A stretch of 64,000 bases of DNA, from contig OZ022258.1 of NCBI GenBank assembly GCA_963978905.1, positions 32,115,282 to 32,179,281 of the forward strand, in the 5' to 3' direction. The translations under genes were made by a program, and so were the position numbers. The notes beneath the pieces were generated by a model. That model ran no database searches and was not told the DNA's origin. It saw only the letters and a list, made by a program, of their open reading frames with translations. This DNA is from Trichostrongylus colubriformis. Taxonomy: Eukaryota; Nematoda; Chromadorea; Rhabditida; Trichostrongylidae. Each line of letters opens with the position of its first letter. Positions within the stretch are counted from its first letter, which is position 1. This document shows, piece by piece, positions 1 through 10,366 of the stretch.

Positions 1-232
1 ATATCACCAGATGGATGAACAGGCACGCTCCTGAAATTTCTACGTGAGTAGGCTCAAGAGGATTCGGACGGTTGAACAGGCCCGCCGGGTGTGTGCACTT
101 ATGACGAATTTTCGCGCAGCCCCACGCGGCGAGCGACGCCGCGGATTTCTTCGCATGTGATTGCGTACACTGCAACACTTCCTTTAGAGTTTTACGCTAT
201 TAATTCTTAAATAGTATTGTTATCATGTGATA

Positions 233-1050
233 TTAGGTTGTCGAAAATGTTTTTCCGGTTTTTAAATACGCTCCCTTCAAACTTCCCTCCTACTGCTTTC
301 CAGCAACTTCTTCTGTACATACACATGTACTACAAGTTCACACGCATCTATAGATATTATTGCCTTTCATCTCCCGGATAACATTTTTGGGCAAAATATA
401 TATTAAAGGAGTACTTTTGGGGCATTCTACTATATGATTTCAAATATGGCCTCCAGCAACCGAAACCAGTCGCCGTAACTTTGGTTCAAACGCTTTTGAG
501 AAGGCAACTACAACGTCAAAGATTCTGACCAGTCCGGACCCCCATCGGAGGTCGACAACGAACGATTGTGTGTGCTGGCTTGCAACACTGTACTAACAGC
601 AGACCTATACTGTCAGCAGCCGTATATTCTGGTCGCGAAAATCACAGAGAAACGTCCGAACCATGACACGATTCTTTTCCTACACGGTAGTGCTCGCCCA
701 CATAAAGCAGAAGCTACTCACCAAACGATTCTCGAGCTTGGATGAAAAGTGCTGTCCCATCCACCTTATGGCCCTGATCTTGCCCCATCGGACTATCATC
801 TTTTCCTTTCCCAACTAGCACCATTCAAAGAAAAACTTTCGATACTAAAGATGACATGGAACGGTGTTATGCAACTTCTTCAAATCAAGGCCAGAACAGT
901 TCCATGCGGATGGCATAGCAAGTATGCCTGAAAGGTGGCGAAGAGTGGTAGAACAAGATGGTGATTACCCTGTTTCTGGCCCTGTGTTTTGTAATAAAGT
1001 GTGAAAATGAATTGCTTCAAAAAACGAAAAAAAGTCTTTCGACAATTTAA
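233..1050 (+). mobile_element. Internally deleted mariner element with a dead transposase
   Basis: Tc1/mariner element lying between TA dinucleotides at 231-232 and 1051-1052. Its inner ends are inverted matches: TTGTCGAAAATG at the left and the complement of CTTTCGACAA at the right. The remains of a plus-strand transposase can be read in several frames. Around 475-560 there is a WFKRF-like helix-turn-helix end followed by a linker ending SEVDNE. Near 690-800 there are an ARPH-like motif and then HPPYGPDLAPSDYHLF, the segment that holds the last catalytic acidic residue of the mariner DD34D family. Frameshifts and stops split the frame. At 818 bp it is shorter than the usual ~1.3 kb. It abuts the next mariner across a single shared TA. 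The family call is firm; the subfamily is not resolved. Confidence 0.85.
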
Positions 1051-1052
1051 TA

Positions 1053-1734
1053 TTAGGTCTATGCAGAATTAATGGCCAAAACGGACTACTTTTTTCAAAA
1101 CGCCATAACTTCGCTCAGACACAACTTTATTTGTCGAAATAAAAACCATTCGAATCTACACAACCTTGCCAACGATCTGGTAAAGAAAATATACCATCAT
1201 GATCAAAATCAGGATTGCGAAAATTAATGAAGTCAACGATGGCATTTTCAACATGCATCGTTTCGGCGAACTCCTTCTGACCCAGGTTTGCATCGAGAAC
1301 CGGGAAAAAGTGGTAATTCGTCAGAGATAGGTTTGAGGAATAAGGGGGGTGAGTGAGAGTCTCGACCAGTTTCTGCCGGGTGACTTGCGAACTGTGGGGT
1401 TTTGCGTTGTTTTGCGCACCCAGTAAAAAAATGATGCAGTTAGGCATTGAGCCTCTCCCTCACCCCCCTTATTCCCCAGACATATCCCTGACGGATTACC
1501 ACTTTTTCCAGGTTCCCGATGCAAACCTGCGGCAGAAAAATTATGCACGGTAAAAATGCCATTCTTGACTTTATTGATTCTCGCAATCCAGAATTTGATC
1601 GTGATGGTATATTTTCCTTACCAGATCGTTGGCAAAATTCTGTAGATTCGAATGGTTTATTTCGACAAATAAAGATGTGTCTGAGCGAAGCTATGGCCAA
1701 TCACGTTTCGGCCATTTATTCTGCATACACCTAA
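1053..1734. mobile_element. Palindromic mariner made of two inverted 3' ends
   Basis: Both outer ends carry the same inverted end (TTAGGTCTATGCAGAAT at left, its near-complement at right), with TA on each side. The left arm (about 1053-1447) encodes the transposase C-terminal part on the minus strand. The right arm (about 1440-1734) encodes the same part on the plus strand. Both arms show an HPPYS..LSLT.YHFF catalytic-loop motif and end with GIFSLPDRWQ...DSNG, the usual end of mariner transposase. The two arms are similar but not identical, so the structure is old or was formed from diverged copies. The 5' half of the transposase is absent. It could form a long hairpin and behave as a foldback element. 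It cannot encode an active enzyme. Confidence 0.85.
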
Positions 1735-1736
1735 TA

Positions 1737-2568
1737 TTATCCTTTTTTCCTTTTATGTCACTATTTTGTCTTTTTAGTGCACAAACGTTATTGTTTTTTG
1801 AAATGATAAGATAAACAGCTATTTTTTGGAGATCTCCATGGTAGCAGACCCTTGCGTCCTGAGCGGAATTGCAACTGACCGCGGCAAGTTGAGCAGACGG
1901 CGCCGCGAGTGCGACGTCGCGATGCGAAGATTTGTCATAAGTGCACATACCCAGGCCAGCCACACCAAAAAAAGCCAGCTCTCGCAGCTATCACATAAAA
2001 AGCTTGCCTCGGCATGAGGAGCTCGTCCCCACCGTATTAACAAGCCTAACTAAAAGCAGATAAGATGTGCAGGAAGCTAGTGCTTTACGGTCTGTACTAT
2101 GAAGTTTCACTCTTATGAAGATGTTAATTTCGTCGTTCCCGTAATGATTTGCCCGCTACGCAACAGTAGTGACCGGACCTGTCGGAGCACTTGCAGGAAC
2201 ACTTGCGCGTCACCCCTGGCATGGGATTCGAAGATTTCTATTCCCATTTCACAGACAGTAGCTCCGTCGCAGTGACTGTAAATCGTTGTGACATAATACG
2301 TGACGTGACGTTATGTTCTTCAACCTCTTAATTTTTTGGAGGAGAAGTTGCGATATAATGCGACAGTCATCTGCATCCGCCAACACAGATGATGGAAGAC
2401 CTAGTCTAGCCACTAGTGGCTCCGATGCAGTGTCGTGGCGCAATTATGGGGCCATTGCGTTCGAAGAGGATCTGTATCGCGCATGCGTTCACGACACAAT
2501 CACGAGACCTTATTACAAGTAGAGGTACATGAATCGCAACGCTCTAATATTGCATCATCTATCTATTA
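1737..2568. other. No recognisable feature
   Basis: About 830 bp with only short, unsupported open frames. The longest, 2313-2522 plus strand, has no recognisable domain and no splice context I could use. No repeat shared with the rest of the window was noticed. Confidence 0.5.
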
Positions 2569-2686
2569 TGATGAATTACAAGTCCTGCATTCAAGAATTC
2601 CTGCAGATTTTTTTTGCATTATCTATGTATGATGAATTACAAGTCCTGCATTCAAGAATGCAGGACTTGTAATTCATCATACATAG
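2569..2686. repeat. Perfect 30-bp palindrome with a preceding direct repeat
   Basis: From 2623 to 2686 two exactly complementary 30-bp arms are separated by a 4-base loop (CAAG). The left arm begins CTATGTATGATGAATTACA and the right arm ends with its exact complement. A third, direct copy of most of the arm sits just upstream at about 2569-2599. The DNA or its transcript would fold into a very stable hairpin. No coding context surrounds it. Confidence 0.9.
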
Positions 2687-3284
2687 GGGAAACAGGGAGA
2701 ATATTATCAGTGCGAATTAAAGAACATCTATTCGGAAAACAGCGCAGTAATGTGTTGACACCGTTAGGGAAACACCGAATTGAATGACATAACGGCAATG
2801 ATTTTGATATCAAGTGCACGATATTGGCCCACGAGGCAGAGAGTTCCTCTAGAAAAGCGCTGGAAGCATTCTGGATTTCAGCTAGAAATCCTAGAATGAA
2901 CACTAGAAATGAGTGTGTGTCAACAACAAGTCCTCATGCCATATATGCATCATTGCGAGTTACTGTGATAAGCGAATGGGCATGTCCTTACGAGGACAAC
3001 AAGTAACATCCATTCGTTACTAATGTATTAACCGAGTGTAGCTTTGCTGCACTTTTGCGGTGGAATTCAAGGTGAGTCTAACTTTCAAGCTTCTGAGTTT
3101 TTGCGGGTGGTTCTGACACGATATCAGAAATGCTAGAGGGGATAAGGCGTTTCGTGGGATAGCGTGCATTTCTCGAGCCCTAAGCCATGTCTAGGCCTTT
3201 GAAAACGACGAAAGGTCGAAACGTTGGTCGAAATAAAGGTTCTACCTAAAAACCTCGTGGCAGAAGCACTATAAAACAAGAATG
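2687..3284. other. No recognisable feature
   Basis: About 600 bp of non-repetitive sequence with short open frames only. Nothing in it could be assigned. Confidence 0.5.
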
Positions 3285-3369
3285 ACTCTGACTTATATTT
3301 TCATTCCTCTGTTTTCATCCTTAGTTGGTCAAGAGTATACGCTACAAATAAATATTACCCTGATATCTA

Positions 3370-3863
3370 TTAGGTTGTTTGGAAAGAAATGCGCGTTTTT
3401 TTGTCCATCTATTTCTCTTCTACTACAGAAGATTTTGTAAAACAGTTTTGTCTGTTAGAAAGAGAATTTTATTGCGCATCTTTTGAAATACTGTTGTCTA
3501 TATCTACTTGTTTTTTTTTCGAAGAAAAAATTCAAAAAAGAATTTCAATTTTTTTCAAAATTTTGAAAAAAAAATTTCAAAAAAATGCAAGATTCAATGC
3601 AATAAGCGGTAAATATTTGTCAAAGTTCCAGCGTTTAAAAAACGGTAATGAAAGCTTGGATGACGAAAAACATGGAAGTCGGCCTCAAGTCGTTAAAACT
3701 ATTTTTTTTCTTTGAAAAAAAACCAAGTAGACATAGACAAAGATATATGAAAAGATGCACAATAAAAATCTTTTTCTAATAGCTTGAACTCTTTTGAAGA
3801 ATCTTCTATAGTAGGAGAGAAAAATGGACAAATTCAACGCGCATTTCTTTCCGAACAACCTAA
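3370..3863 (+). mobile_element. Short mariner deletion derivative
   Basis: A 494-bp element with inverted ends TTAGGTTGTTTGGAAAGAAA and the complement, flanked by TA at 3368-3369 and 3864-3865. A plus-strand remnant near 3620-3705 reads FQRLKNGNESLDDEKHGSRP, which matches the helix-turn-helix/linker region of mariner transposase (usual form W-F-x-R-F-x-x-G-[ND]). The catalytic half is missing. It shares its right-hand TA with the next mariner. Confidence 0.8.
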
Positions 3864-3865
3864 TA

Positions 3866-4782
3866 TTAGGTTGTAAGGAAAGTTTTGGCCGGTTTTCGCA
3901 ATTTTAACTTCGGGAGATCATAACTCGGCTCCGACTGCATCTTTTCTCGCAGAATCAATACCATTTTATTCGCTACGCTTTTGGCAATTTCATTTTATTC
4001 GCTACGCTCTTGGCAATTTAATAGATATTTGCACATCTCATTTTGATTAAGGGTTGATGATTTATATAGCGCGAAATCAAAAAAGTCGACTCCAAATCAC
4101 CATTCTTTTCGAATACACTGCTGCTGAAGAAGTTGTCCAGATGTCTGGGGAAGTGGATCAATCAGCGCTAGATCTGGTGAATATAATGGACGAGTAAGGA
4201 GTTTAGCCTGCAAGTGTTTCAATTACTGGAAGAGGATTTGTGGAAAATGCGCATGCGCAGAGCTGCTCTAAGGGGTCCCGCGGCACCCTTTTCTTGAGTT
4301 TTTCAAAATCAAGGTTACTTGAGGTGGATAACCAAGTTTGTGTGTTGAGGGCCAATTTCTGGACCTCCCCTGCAAGTATGGGCGCTCATCGCTTTCTGCC
4401 GTTTTAGTTAAAGCGATTTGACCAATTGAAATTCGAGCAATTCGTTCTCATTTCTACACTTCTGAAACCCAGACAAAGTGTTCACTCCAATCCTTCGACC
4501 CCTCCCCTTGCAGTACACACATTTGTGGTCACCTCGCTGGGACTCGGCTTATCAAGAACTCGTGAAGTGGTCATCTAAAAAGTGCCACTTTCGCAGTACT
4601 TTAAAATTTCCCTGGTAATTAGAAAACCTTGTGGCACTCCAAATAAAACATATATTCAGAAAGAGCAACTTGTTGTCCATCTAAGGAGCACAATATTTAC
4701 GCTGATTCATGTTAATGCGCTCTGATATTTGAATACATCTTGTGAACGCGAAAAACTGGAAAGAACTTTCCTTACAACCTAA
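3866..4782 (-). mobile_element. Degenerate mariner, minus strand
   Basis: A 917-bp element with inverted ends TTAGGTTGTAAGGAAAGTTT and the complement, and TA on both sides (3864-3865, 4783-4784). It is the same family as the element at 28503-29395 but inverted. The minus strand holds scattered transposase remnants (a broken YSPDLAL-like catalytic loop near 4150-4200). The duplicated region at 29436 has no element at the matching position, so this insertion is younger than the duplication or was lost cleanly from the other copy. Confidence 0.8.
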
Positions 4783-6349
4783 TACATATTATTCGAACGC
4801 CAGTATGATGTTGCTGATGAAACTGCCTTGATGATATAGGGCCGTTCTGAGCTTCGTTATGTAGTATGGGTGCGCAATCGCGATACAGAATAGAGAGGTC
4901 AGCGGTGTCCCTTTGGGACAATACCCTTGGCCACTACATATTCGATTTTTGGACTCATCTGTTTGCATCCTGAGTGATATTGTCGCTCATTAGACTTGTA
5001 CTCAACCGAGATGCGACACAAATCATCGAGGCAGGTAATAGGTCTCGAGCCCTTAAGAGTAGACAGGAAGGGGTGTGAAAACAATCTAATGAGACGCAAG
5101 AGTCGAAAGCAGTACTGAAGCCAATGCGACCTTATCACGAAAATGCAATAGAATAGCTAATGAATGAATCTAACTGGGATAGGCTCAACGCCCACATTAC
5201 CCGTCTTCAAGCTGTGTCATCAACGAAGCCACCACACTTCGAGATTTGCTTGCTCATGAGGAATAATGACTAGAATTAATCGTGAAATCTGCCGTTGAAA
5301 ATAGCATCCAAAAGTCCCGAAGTAGAGAACGGGGAGTCGAACACATTGCCACTCGTACTAACTGCAAGTCAAAACAAATATAGAACTGCGATCTGTGACA
5401 TGAAAATAACTGAAAAAAATTTGAAATAGAAATCAGATTTTGTGCGATTATTTCAGGTTTTGGAGAGTTTGAAGGCTGATATCTGCCGATCTGAGCAAGG
5501 TCAATCCTTTGGAAGATGAAGGATAAGCCTATATTTAGTTTTTCTCGTAATCCTGTTATGCATTCCGAAGTCCACCAATCTTTCAATTCCTTGTAGTTCC
5601 CATATTTTCTATCTAGAGATGAACTACTGAGAAAGTGGTAGTGAGCATGTAGCAATAAGGAACTGCAGCTAGTTACTTGGAACTACACCAGTAATATGTA
5701 TATTTCATCAGAGACAGAATTGTCCGAGCAAACCTTTTTCGGCGCGCTACAGTGAAGACCACGTTTTAGGCCACGTTCGCGACTGGGGTGATTATGACGA
5801 GTTGTGCGACGTTAAAAATACGTCAAATGGACGGCGCACAAGTTTCACTTACGGGTTGAAAGCCCCAGTGGCAATGTGACCCGCGCCATCCGACACACTC
5901 GCGCTGCTGGGTAGTAAAAGTGAATTCCCCTGAAAAAAAGAAGAATGTCGTCAATTTACCGATTGACGACTTTCTCACAAACACTAAAAACAGATAGGTC
6001 GTCGAGGACTCTTGGGTAACCTTTCTCTTGAGAACGACTCCCCTCTTCTCCATCCCAAAATACTACCACAACTTGAAATTTATCCAGCCCTTGCTTTACT
6101 CTAGTGCTCTCATGAGTGATACCGTTCTTCTGATCCATAAGCTCTTACCCTTCGTTAATTATGAGATTTCTCAATCTTGAACTACCTACCGCCTCTTACA
6201 CTTCGACCATTTCTACAGATTTCTCGCTAGCGCCCAACTCGGTTTTTCTAACCCTTTGGAAACGGTAATCAAGCATGATTATGTACGTGGTCAAATCACA
6301 AAGATCCCGCAAGATGTTCATTCCAAACTGTGACAATGAATAGTGGTAT

Positions 6350-6665
6350 TCAAATACTATCATTAATCTTAACTAATGCTGCGTCAAATGCTTTGGCTGC
6401 CGGTTCAATCACTTTGTGGAAAATCAATAGTGATCCCTTTGTCTGAGGAAGGAAGAGATACAGAAGAAACGCAGTCTGAAAACCAAAAACAGTGTGAATT
6501 GATCTCATGCACAGAACTAATTTCAAAAAGAAGCAGTTACACCTTAAGGAGGAAATACGCCGGAATATCACTGATGGAGGTGGCGTCAATGAGAGCGAAA
6601 ATGCCGAAGGGGATCCAGTAGTGTAGAAGATTTAGAGCTTCACCAGAATTTTTACCACGGGCGAC
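6350..6665 (-). pseudogene. Truncated duplicate of the last two REEP exons
   Basis: Two exons on the minus strand: 6543-6665 (41 codons) and 6350-6475 (41 codons plus TGA), joined by a 67-bp intron (GTGTAA...TTTCAG). They match exons 4 and 5 of the REEP gene at 31011-34636. I count five base differences in the first exon and one in the second, and only two change the residue. Motifs include LLHYWIPFGIFALIDATS and FLLYLFLPQTKGS. No match to REEP exons 1-3 was found upstream (7.0-8.3 kb), so this copy lacks the N-terminal half and both first membrane segments. It is called a pseudogene because it is truncated, but neither exon is broken, so use as part of another transcript cannot be excluded. 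Confidence 0.8.
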
Positions 6666-7020
6666 CTGAAAACTATTCTAACCTTTCTCGCATGGTGCAC
6701 CCCTTTTTCGGTATTCTGCCGAACATTTTCGAGGGTCAAAACATGACGACTGCGGCCTAACAGCAGGAAACAAAATCTGCGTCGCGGATGCGTCGTGCGT
6801 CACGATGTGTGCAGCAAGGTAGGGTTGCTGTGTATAGCTGGAGTGAAGTGATTCCCCGAACTACACTTTACCCGGACTTGAGTCGTTTCACAACTGTCCG
6901 TAGTGTTCTTAAGGAGTGAGAAAATGTTCCGTTGTTGACGAAGATTAGGACCAAGCCAAGAAAATTTTTAAACTAGCAAATAGCAGCTTTGTTGGATGTA
7001 AATGAATGAGGGCTACAAAA

Positions 7021-7340
7021 TGTGTACATGCGATATGGGGGGTGCGAAACAAAAGAGAGTGTTTGTCACACAAACAGTATTCACCCCAAAATACCGTTTA
7101 TTTGCATGCAGAAGGCAGAAAAGAACATTCCATGGTGGGATGTGGCTTCCGGTCAAATGTGGATCTATTGTAACGATTCCCCATTCAAGGAGTGGGGGAT
7201 GATCCAGGACAGCGAAACCACAGCCAGTATGGAGTAATTGTGGCCTTGTACAGCAGCCCTCCCTTTCACGGAGTATTAAAAAAGGTTATTAGCCATGCCT
7301 GAAGTAGCTAGTGATTGAATAAAAACAGGAGCTGGTTTTC
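7021..7340. other. No recognisable feature
   Basis: Sequence just outside the segmental duplication. Only short open frames (for example 7002-7202 plus) without recognisable content. Confidence 0.45.
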
Positions 7341-7545
7341 AATTTTTGATAGCTGCTGGTTTTGCCGCAGCCTGCGATGCGAAAGTTGTAATTGGGTTGC
7401 TGGGTTATGCGCAAAGGCTTCGGTCTCGGGCGGGACTCGAACCCGCATTCCATGCTTTGCACGACTAAACAAAAAACTCATGCTTTGCATGGAGTGCGAA
7501 ATCGAGTCCCGTCCGAGATAGAAGCTTTTGCCCATAACTCAGCAA
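7341..7545. repeat. tRNA-derived inverted repeat (SINE-like)
   Basis: Arms at about 7397-7465 and 7483-7545 form a long imperfect hairpin. Each arm contains a tRNA T-arm-like block: the complement of GGGTTCGAGTCCCGCC in the left arm, and ATCGAGTCCCGTCC in the right arm. Both are flanked by the same GAAGC...CATAACTCAGCAA tail. The same tail and T-arm occur once more at 43590-43650. Upstream (7341-7378) is a GATAGCTGCTG..GCCGCAGCC..GCGATGCGAA motif also seen near 37105 and 41146. No complete cloverleaf can be drawn, so this is a tRNA-derived repeat and not a tRNA gene. Confidence 0.6.
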
Positions 7546-7819
7546 CCTAATAACAAAAAACAGAAATCGCTGCAAGAAAACAACAGCTCCGCGTTGTTTT
7601 TTGGCAAAAATAGCCGTGACTTCATGGCGTGCTATCGCAATGACGGGATTAAAACTTGCACATCCAAGCATCTCGGAAAGATCTCTGAGGGGTCAGTCCG
7701 CACACTCAAGCGTATATTTTTGCCCAAGTCTTGAAGGAAGAATGAAAGATTTCTTCACAATGCTGGGCTCTAAGACTGTGATTGGGGTAATGTGGGTGGT
7801 AAGGAATCCCTAAAAGCTG

Positions 7820-8325
7820 TCACCAACTTGAAAACTATGGGTCTAGGAAGCCTTACTGCGCCGCGGAGAGCGCGCCTTTGAGCTGTGGTGGAGGCGGCCT
7901 TTTTAGCTCCAGCCCTTTTAAGCTTCAGCTTTCTTGGCTCGGTCTGCCTCCTAGCGACGAGAATCCCTGATTGGCTGGAGGGCCAAGGAGCTGCGGCAGG
8001 GTTGAAGATATCGCGGCGCGCTTTCTCAGTTCTAGCAGAAGGTCACTCCAAAAAATAAATGTCGTTGTAATTCCGAACACCTCTCCGTGTTTACGACTTG
8101 GCACCATGCCAATAGAAAACTCGTCGATGACCCCTCCTGACGGAAAGATCGTCCGCGTCGAGAATCAACGGTAGGAGAGGGGTCTGATTTTTCGGGTCCT
8201 CAGCCATTTCGTTCTGTTTTTTCTTCACCTTCGTATTAGTGATCACATCGACTTTCATATTCACTACATTTTTCTCTATTCGTCCGAATTTCCACTATCA
8301 CTTCCTTTAAGTGAAAACAGCGTCC
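7820..8325 (+). repeat. Dispersed ~480-bp repeat family A, copy 1
   Basis: Most diverged of four copies. It runs in the opposite orientation to the copies at about 32670-33180, 52712-53195 and 55228-55710. Shared landmarks are GATCGTCCGCGTCGAGAATC, a CATATTCACTAC..TTTTTCTCTATTCGTCCG tract, a GGCGCGCTTTCTCAGTT block and a GGCTTC..AGACCCATAG block. No protein is encoded. It may be a non-autonomous DNA transposon, but terminal repeats were not defined. Confidence 0.6.
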
Positions 8326-8354
8326 TAGTGGGATGCCTCCCCCTCATTGCGATA

Positions 8355-8359
8355 GCACC
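8355..8359. other. Target-site duplication, left
   Basis: GCACC directly before the 5' LTR; the same five bases follow the 3' LTR at 14062-14066. The left flank (CTCATTGCGATAGCACC) also occurs near 34050-34066, so the element landed in a repeated sequence. Confidence 0.85.
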
Positions 8360-9052
8360 TGTCGAGGAACGCGACTGTCCCTGTGGGCGCACCGCGCGCC
8401 CGGCCCCGCCCCCAGTCCGTGGCTCTATAAAAGGGTCGTCACTGTCAGTCGGTGCTTACACACCTTCCCCCCGGGATGAGAGGGCACCGGGCTAAGGCTG
8501 CTAGGATGCCATGTCGGACTGTTGAGGGTGAGAGCTTGTCTCTCACACTTTGCAGGCCGTCAAGGGCGCGGTGCGGTCGGGCGGACCGCGGCCGGCGTGG
8601 TTGAGCGCTGGCATGCCCACGTCCGTTACACCCGAGGACGTGGACGGCTGCAGGCAGGGTAAGGAGCCTGCAGGGGTGCAGGAAGTTACCGCAGTTACCG
8701 CTAGTGATCCAATAGTTGACCCTTGGGGAGATGAGCACGGTCGGACCTGAGTCCGGGCAGGATGATAAGAGCAGGGCGACTCTTGTGAATAACATGTACA
8801 TAATAAATATGGGTGCTATAATCCTTGTACTTGTTGTCGTACGGAGTGTAGGTTATAGGTAGAAGTGCGGGAGCCAATACCTCCGGGAAGCGGCGGCCAT
8901 ACTGTGGGGAAAGCAGTATGGTTCCTGGGGAAGCCCACGTGGACAGTGACAACCCGCAGGCATAGCAGCTGGGTGGTATAGAGTCCGGAAACCCGCAACC
9001 ACGATGCTGTTGCGCTAGCGGTTAGGAGGGCAACCGCCCGAGAGCCGCAACA
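8360..9052 (+). repeat. 5' LTR of the BEL/Pao element
   Basis: 693 bp, starting TGTCGAGGAACG and ending GAGAGCCGCAACA. It carries a core-promoter-like TATAAAAG at 8426-8433 and an AATAAA polyadenylation signal at 8802-8807. This order (promoter, then polyadenylation signal) is typical of an LTR. The minus-strand open frames inside it (8445-8801, 8701-8952) recur in the 3' LTR only because the LTR itself is duplicated. Confidence 0.92.
8426..8433 (+). promoter_or_regulatory. TATA box in the 5' LTR
   Basis: TATAAAAG preceded by a GC-rich block and followed about 25 bp later by a CAGTCGG-like start region. The 3' LTR has TGTAAAAG at the matching place (13435-13442), so only the 5' LTR keeps a canonical box. 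Confidence 0.6.
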
Positions 9053-9070
9053 TGGTGCAATCGGACCGTG
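9053..9070 (+). other. Putative primer-binding site
   Basis: The sequence TGGTGCAATCGGACCGTG follows the 5' LTR with no gap. A TGG start is expected for complementarity to a tRNA 3' CCA end. The priming tRNA was not identified. Confidence 0.6.
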
Positions 9071-10366
9071 GATTCGGGCCCGTCTGTTGTGCGTCACAAC
9101 AGGGTCCCAGGAGAGGATGACCTACCACTTGGGGTCTCGTCCTCTGTTCCGTGGGTCTGGATGAATATTGCGGAGTATCAGACCTTTGAGGGGCACTCGA
9201 GTTTCCCCCTCACCACCTCGAGTGCATATCCCAAATTCTGGCTTAGCCAACCCCTTCTGGTATGGGACCCACACTGGGATGTCAAGCACCGGCCGAAGAG
9301 GAGGGAGCATTGGGTCCGTAGGACTGTGGCAACCTGCCGACTTGTGTTTCCACTGCGCAGTCCTCTTCGTTCGGTGTGAAGCCCGAGTTAGGGGGGCGAC
9401 CCTACTGCACACTTCCTAGTCAGGAGTCACTCGGCTATGGTACTGGATTAGGCTGGGGAGCCGACCAGTATCGGGTTACTTGTACGGGGGTACAGTATTT
9501 CTGGAGTGCTTCGAGGGAAGGACTTCCCCCGAAGTGCACTGTCCGTTGGCATGGGAGTCTTCGGGTGGGGGAAGTAGCTCCGAGCCATTGCGGGGGCATG
9601 GCAACTAGGACTAGTAGTGGGCACGGCGTTACTTTTACTTGGGTTTCGTATCAGTTAGGGGCCATAGAAGGGTCTGGTATATCCGTATTTATCCCAGGTG
9701 AGCGTTTCCGGTACTTGTCGCTAATTCCATTTCAGGACAAAACATTCCCCTTTTCCTACTCATCTACTCACTATAACATCTGCAGCAGTACAGCCCCAGT
9801 TGATAAGTATCACCTTCTTTCTTCGCTCATTGCGTATGTCTACAGTGTTTTTCGCTTATTTTTGAGTGTCCTCACCTCCCACATTGTTCCGTTATTTTCA
9901 TATGGTGTAATTGTTTTCACTTGTTCTCGCATCCTACTCCTCTAGTATCCTCTAGTCCCCTTTTCCTTCAATGTCCCCTCTTCCGCTCAATTCCTCTTTT
10001 CTCCTTTTTCGGTCCCTTTTCGCCTTATTTTGTCGAGTCCCTCCGATTTCGAACGATGATTCCATTAACATCTTTTCCTGCCCGAGATCGATGAGATCGG
10101 CGAGAATCGATGCCGTTCTCAGCTCTCGCTGCGCTTTCCCACGCTCTAGCTGGGAAAGAGCGGAGAGAGCACACATATGCATGAGAGCGCAGTTAGCGCC
10201 AGAAGAAAGTCGCACGCTATTGATTGCGCCTTGCGCAGCTCTCTCATGTGACGTCATGAGAGCGCCGCTGTCGGAAACTCAATCCATAACGTGTCGACTT
10301 ATTGATTATTTTCGCGTTCAGCCTTATATATCGCGACTCGCCGTGACATTTCTACCCTAAGTCATT
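9071..10366 (+). other. Leader between the LTR and gag
   Basis: About 1.3 kb without convincing coding sequence. The plus-strand frame 9376-9945 (189 codons) has no recognisable domain and lies upstream of gag, where BEL/Pao elements normally have only leader sequence, so I treat it as chance. GAGAG-rich sequence near 10150-10260 precedes the gag start. Confidence 0.5.

Larger units (their letters stand above)
3285..7020. repeat. Segmental duplication, copy 1 (partner at 29436-32310)
   Basis: This segment matches 29436-32310 in the same orientation. Clear shared blocks run from about 3285-3369, then 4797-6700, then shorter blocks around 6890-6925 and 6981-7015. Copy 1 is interrupted by two mariner elements (3370-4782) that copy 2 lacks. 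Copy 2 instead has extra sequence at about 31550-31768 and 31815-32264. The shared part includes the last two exons of a REEP gene on the minus strand, complete only at copy 2. An open frame at 5254-5655 minus is partly kept in both copies but has no known domain. Confidence 0.85.

Noticed and set aside
5254..5655. 133-codon minus-strand frame partly shared with 30131-30412
   Set aside because: It is shared because both lie in the segmental duplication. The copies diverge through indels and stops, many differences change residues, and no domain is visible.
8445..8801. 118-codon minus-strand frame, repeated at 13454-13810
   Set aside because: The frame is repeated because it lies inside both LTRs. 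Conservation between two LTRs of one element is not evidence for a protein, and no domain is visible.
9376..9945. 189-codon plus-strand frame upstream of gag
   Set aside because: No recognisable domain. It lies in the leader of a BEL/Pao element, where no gene is expected.
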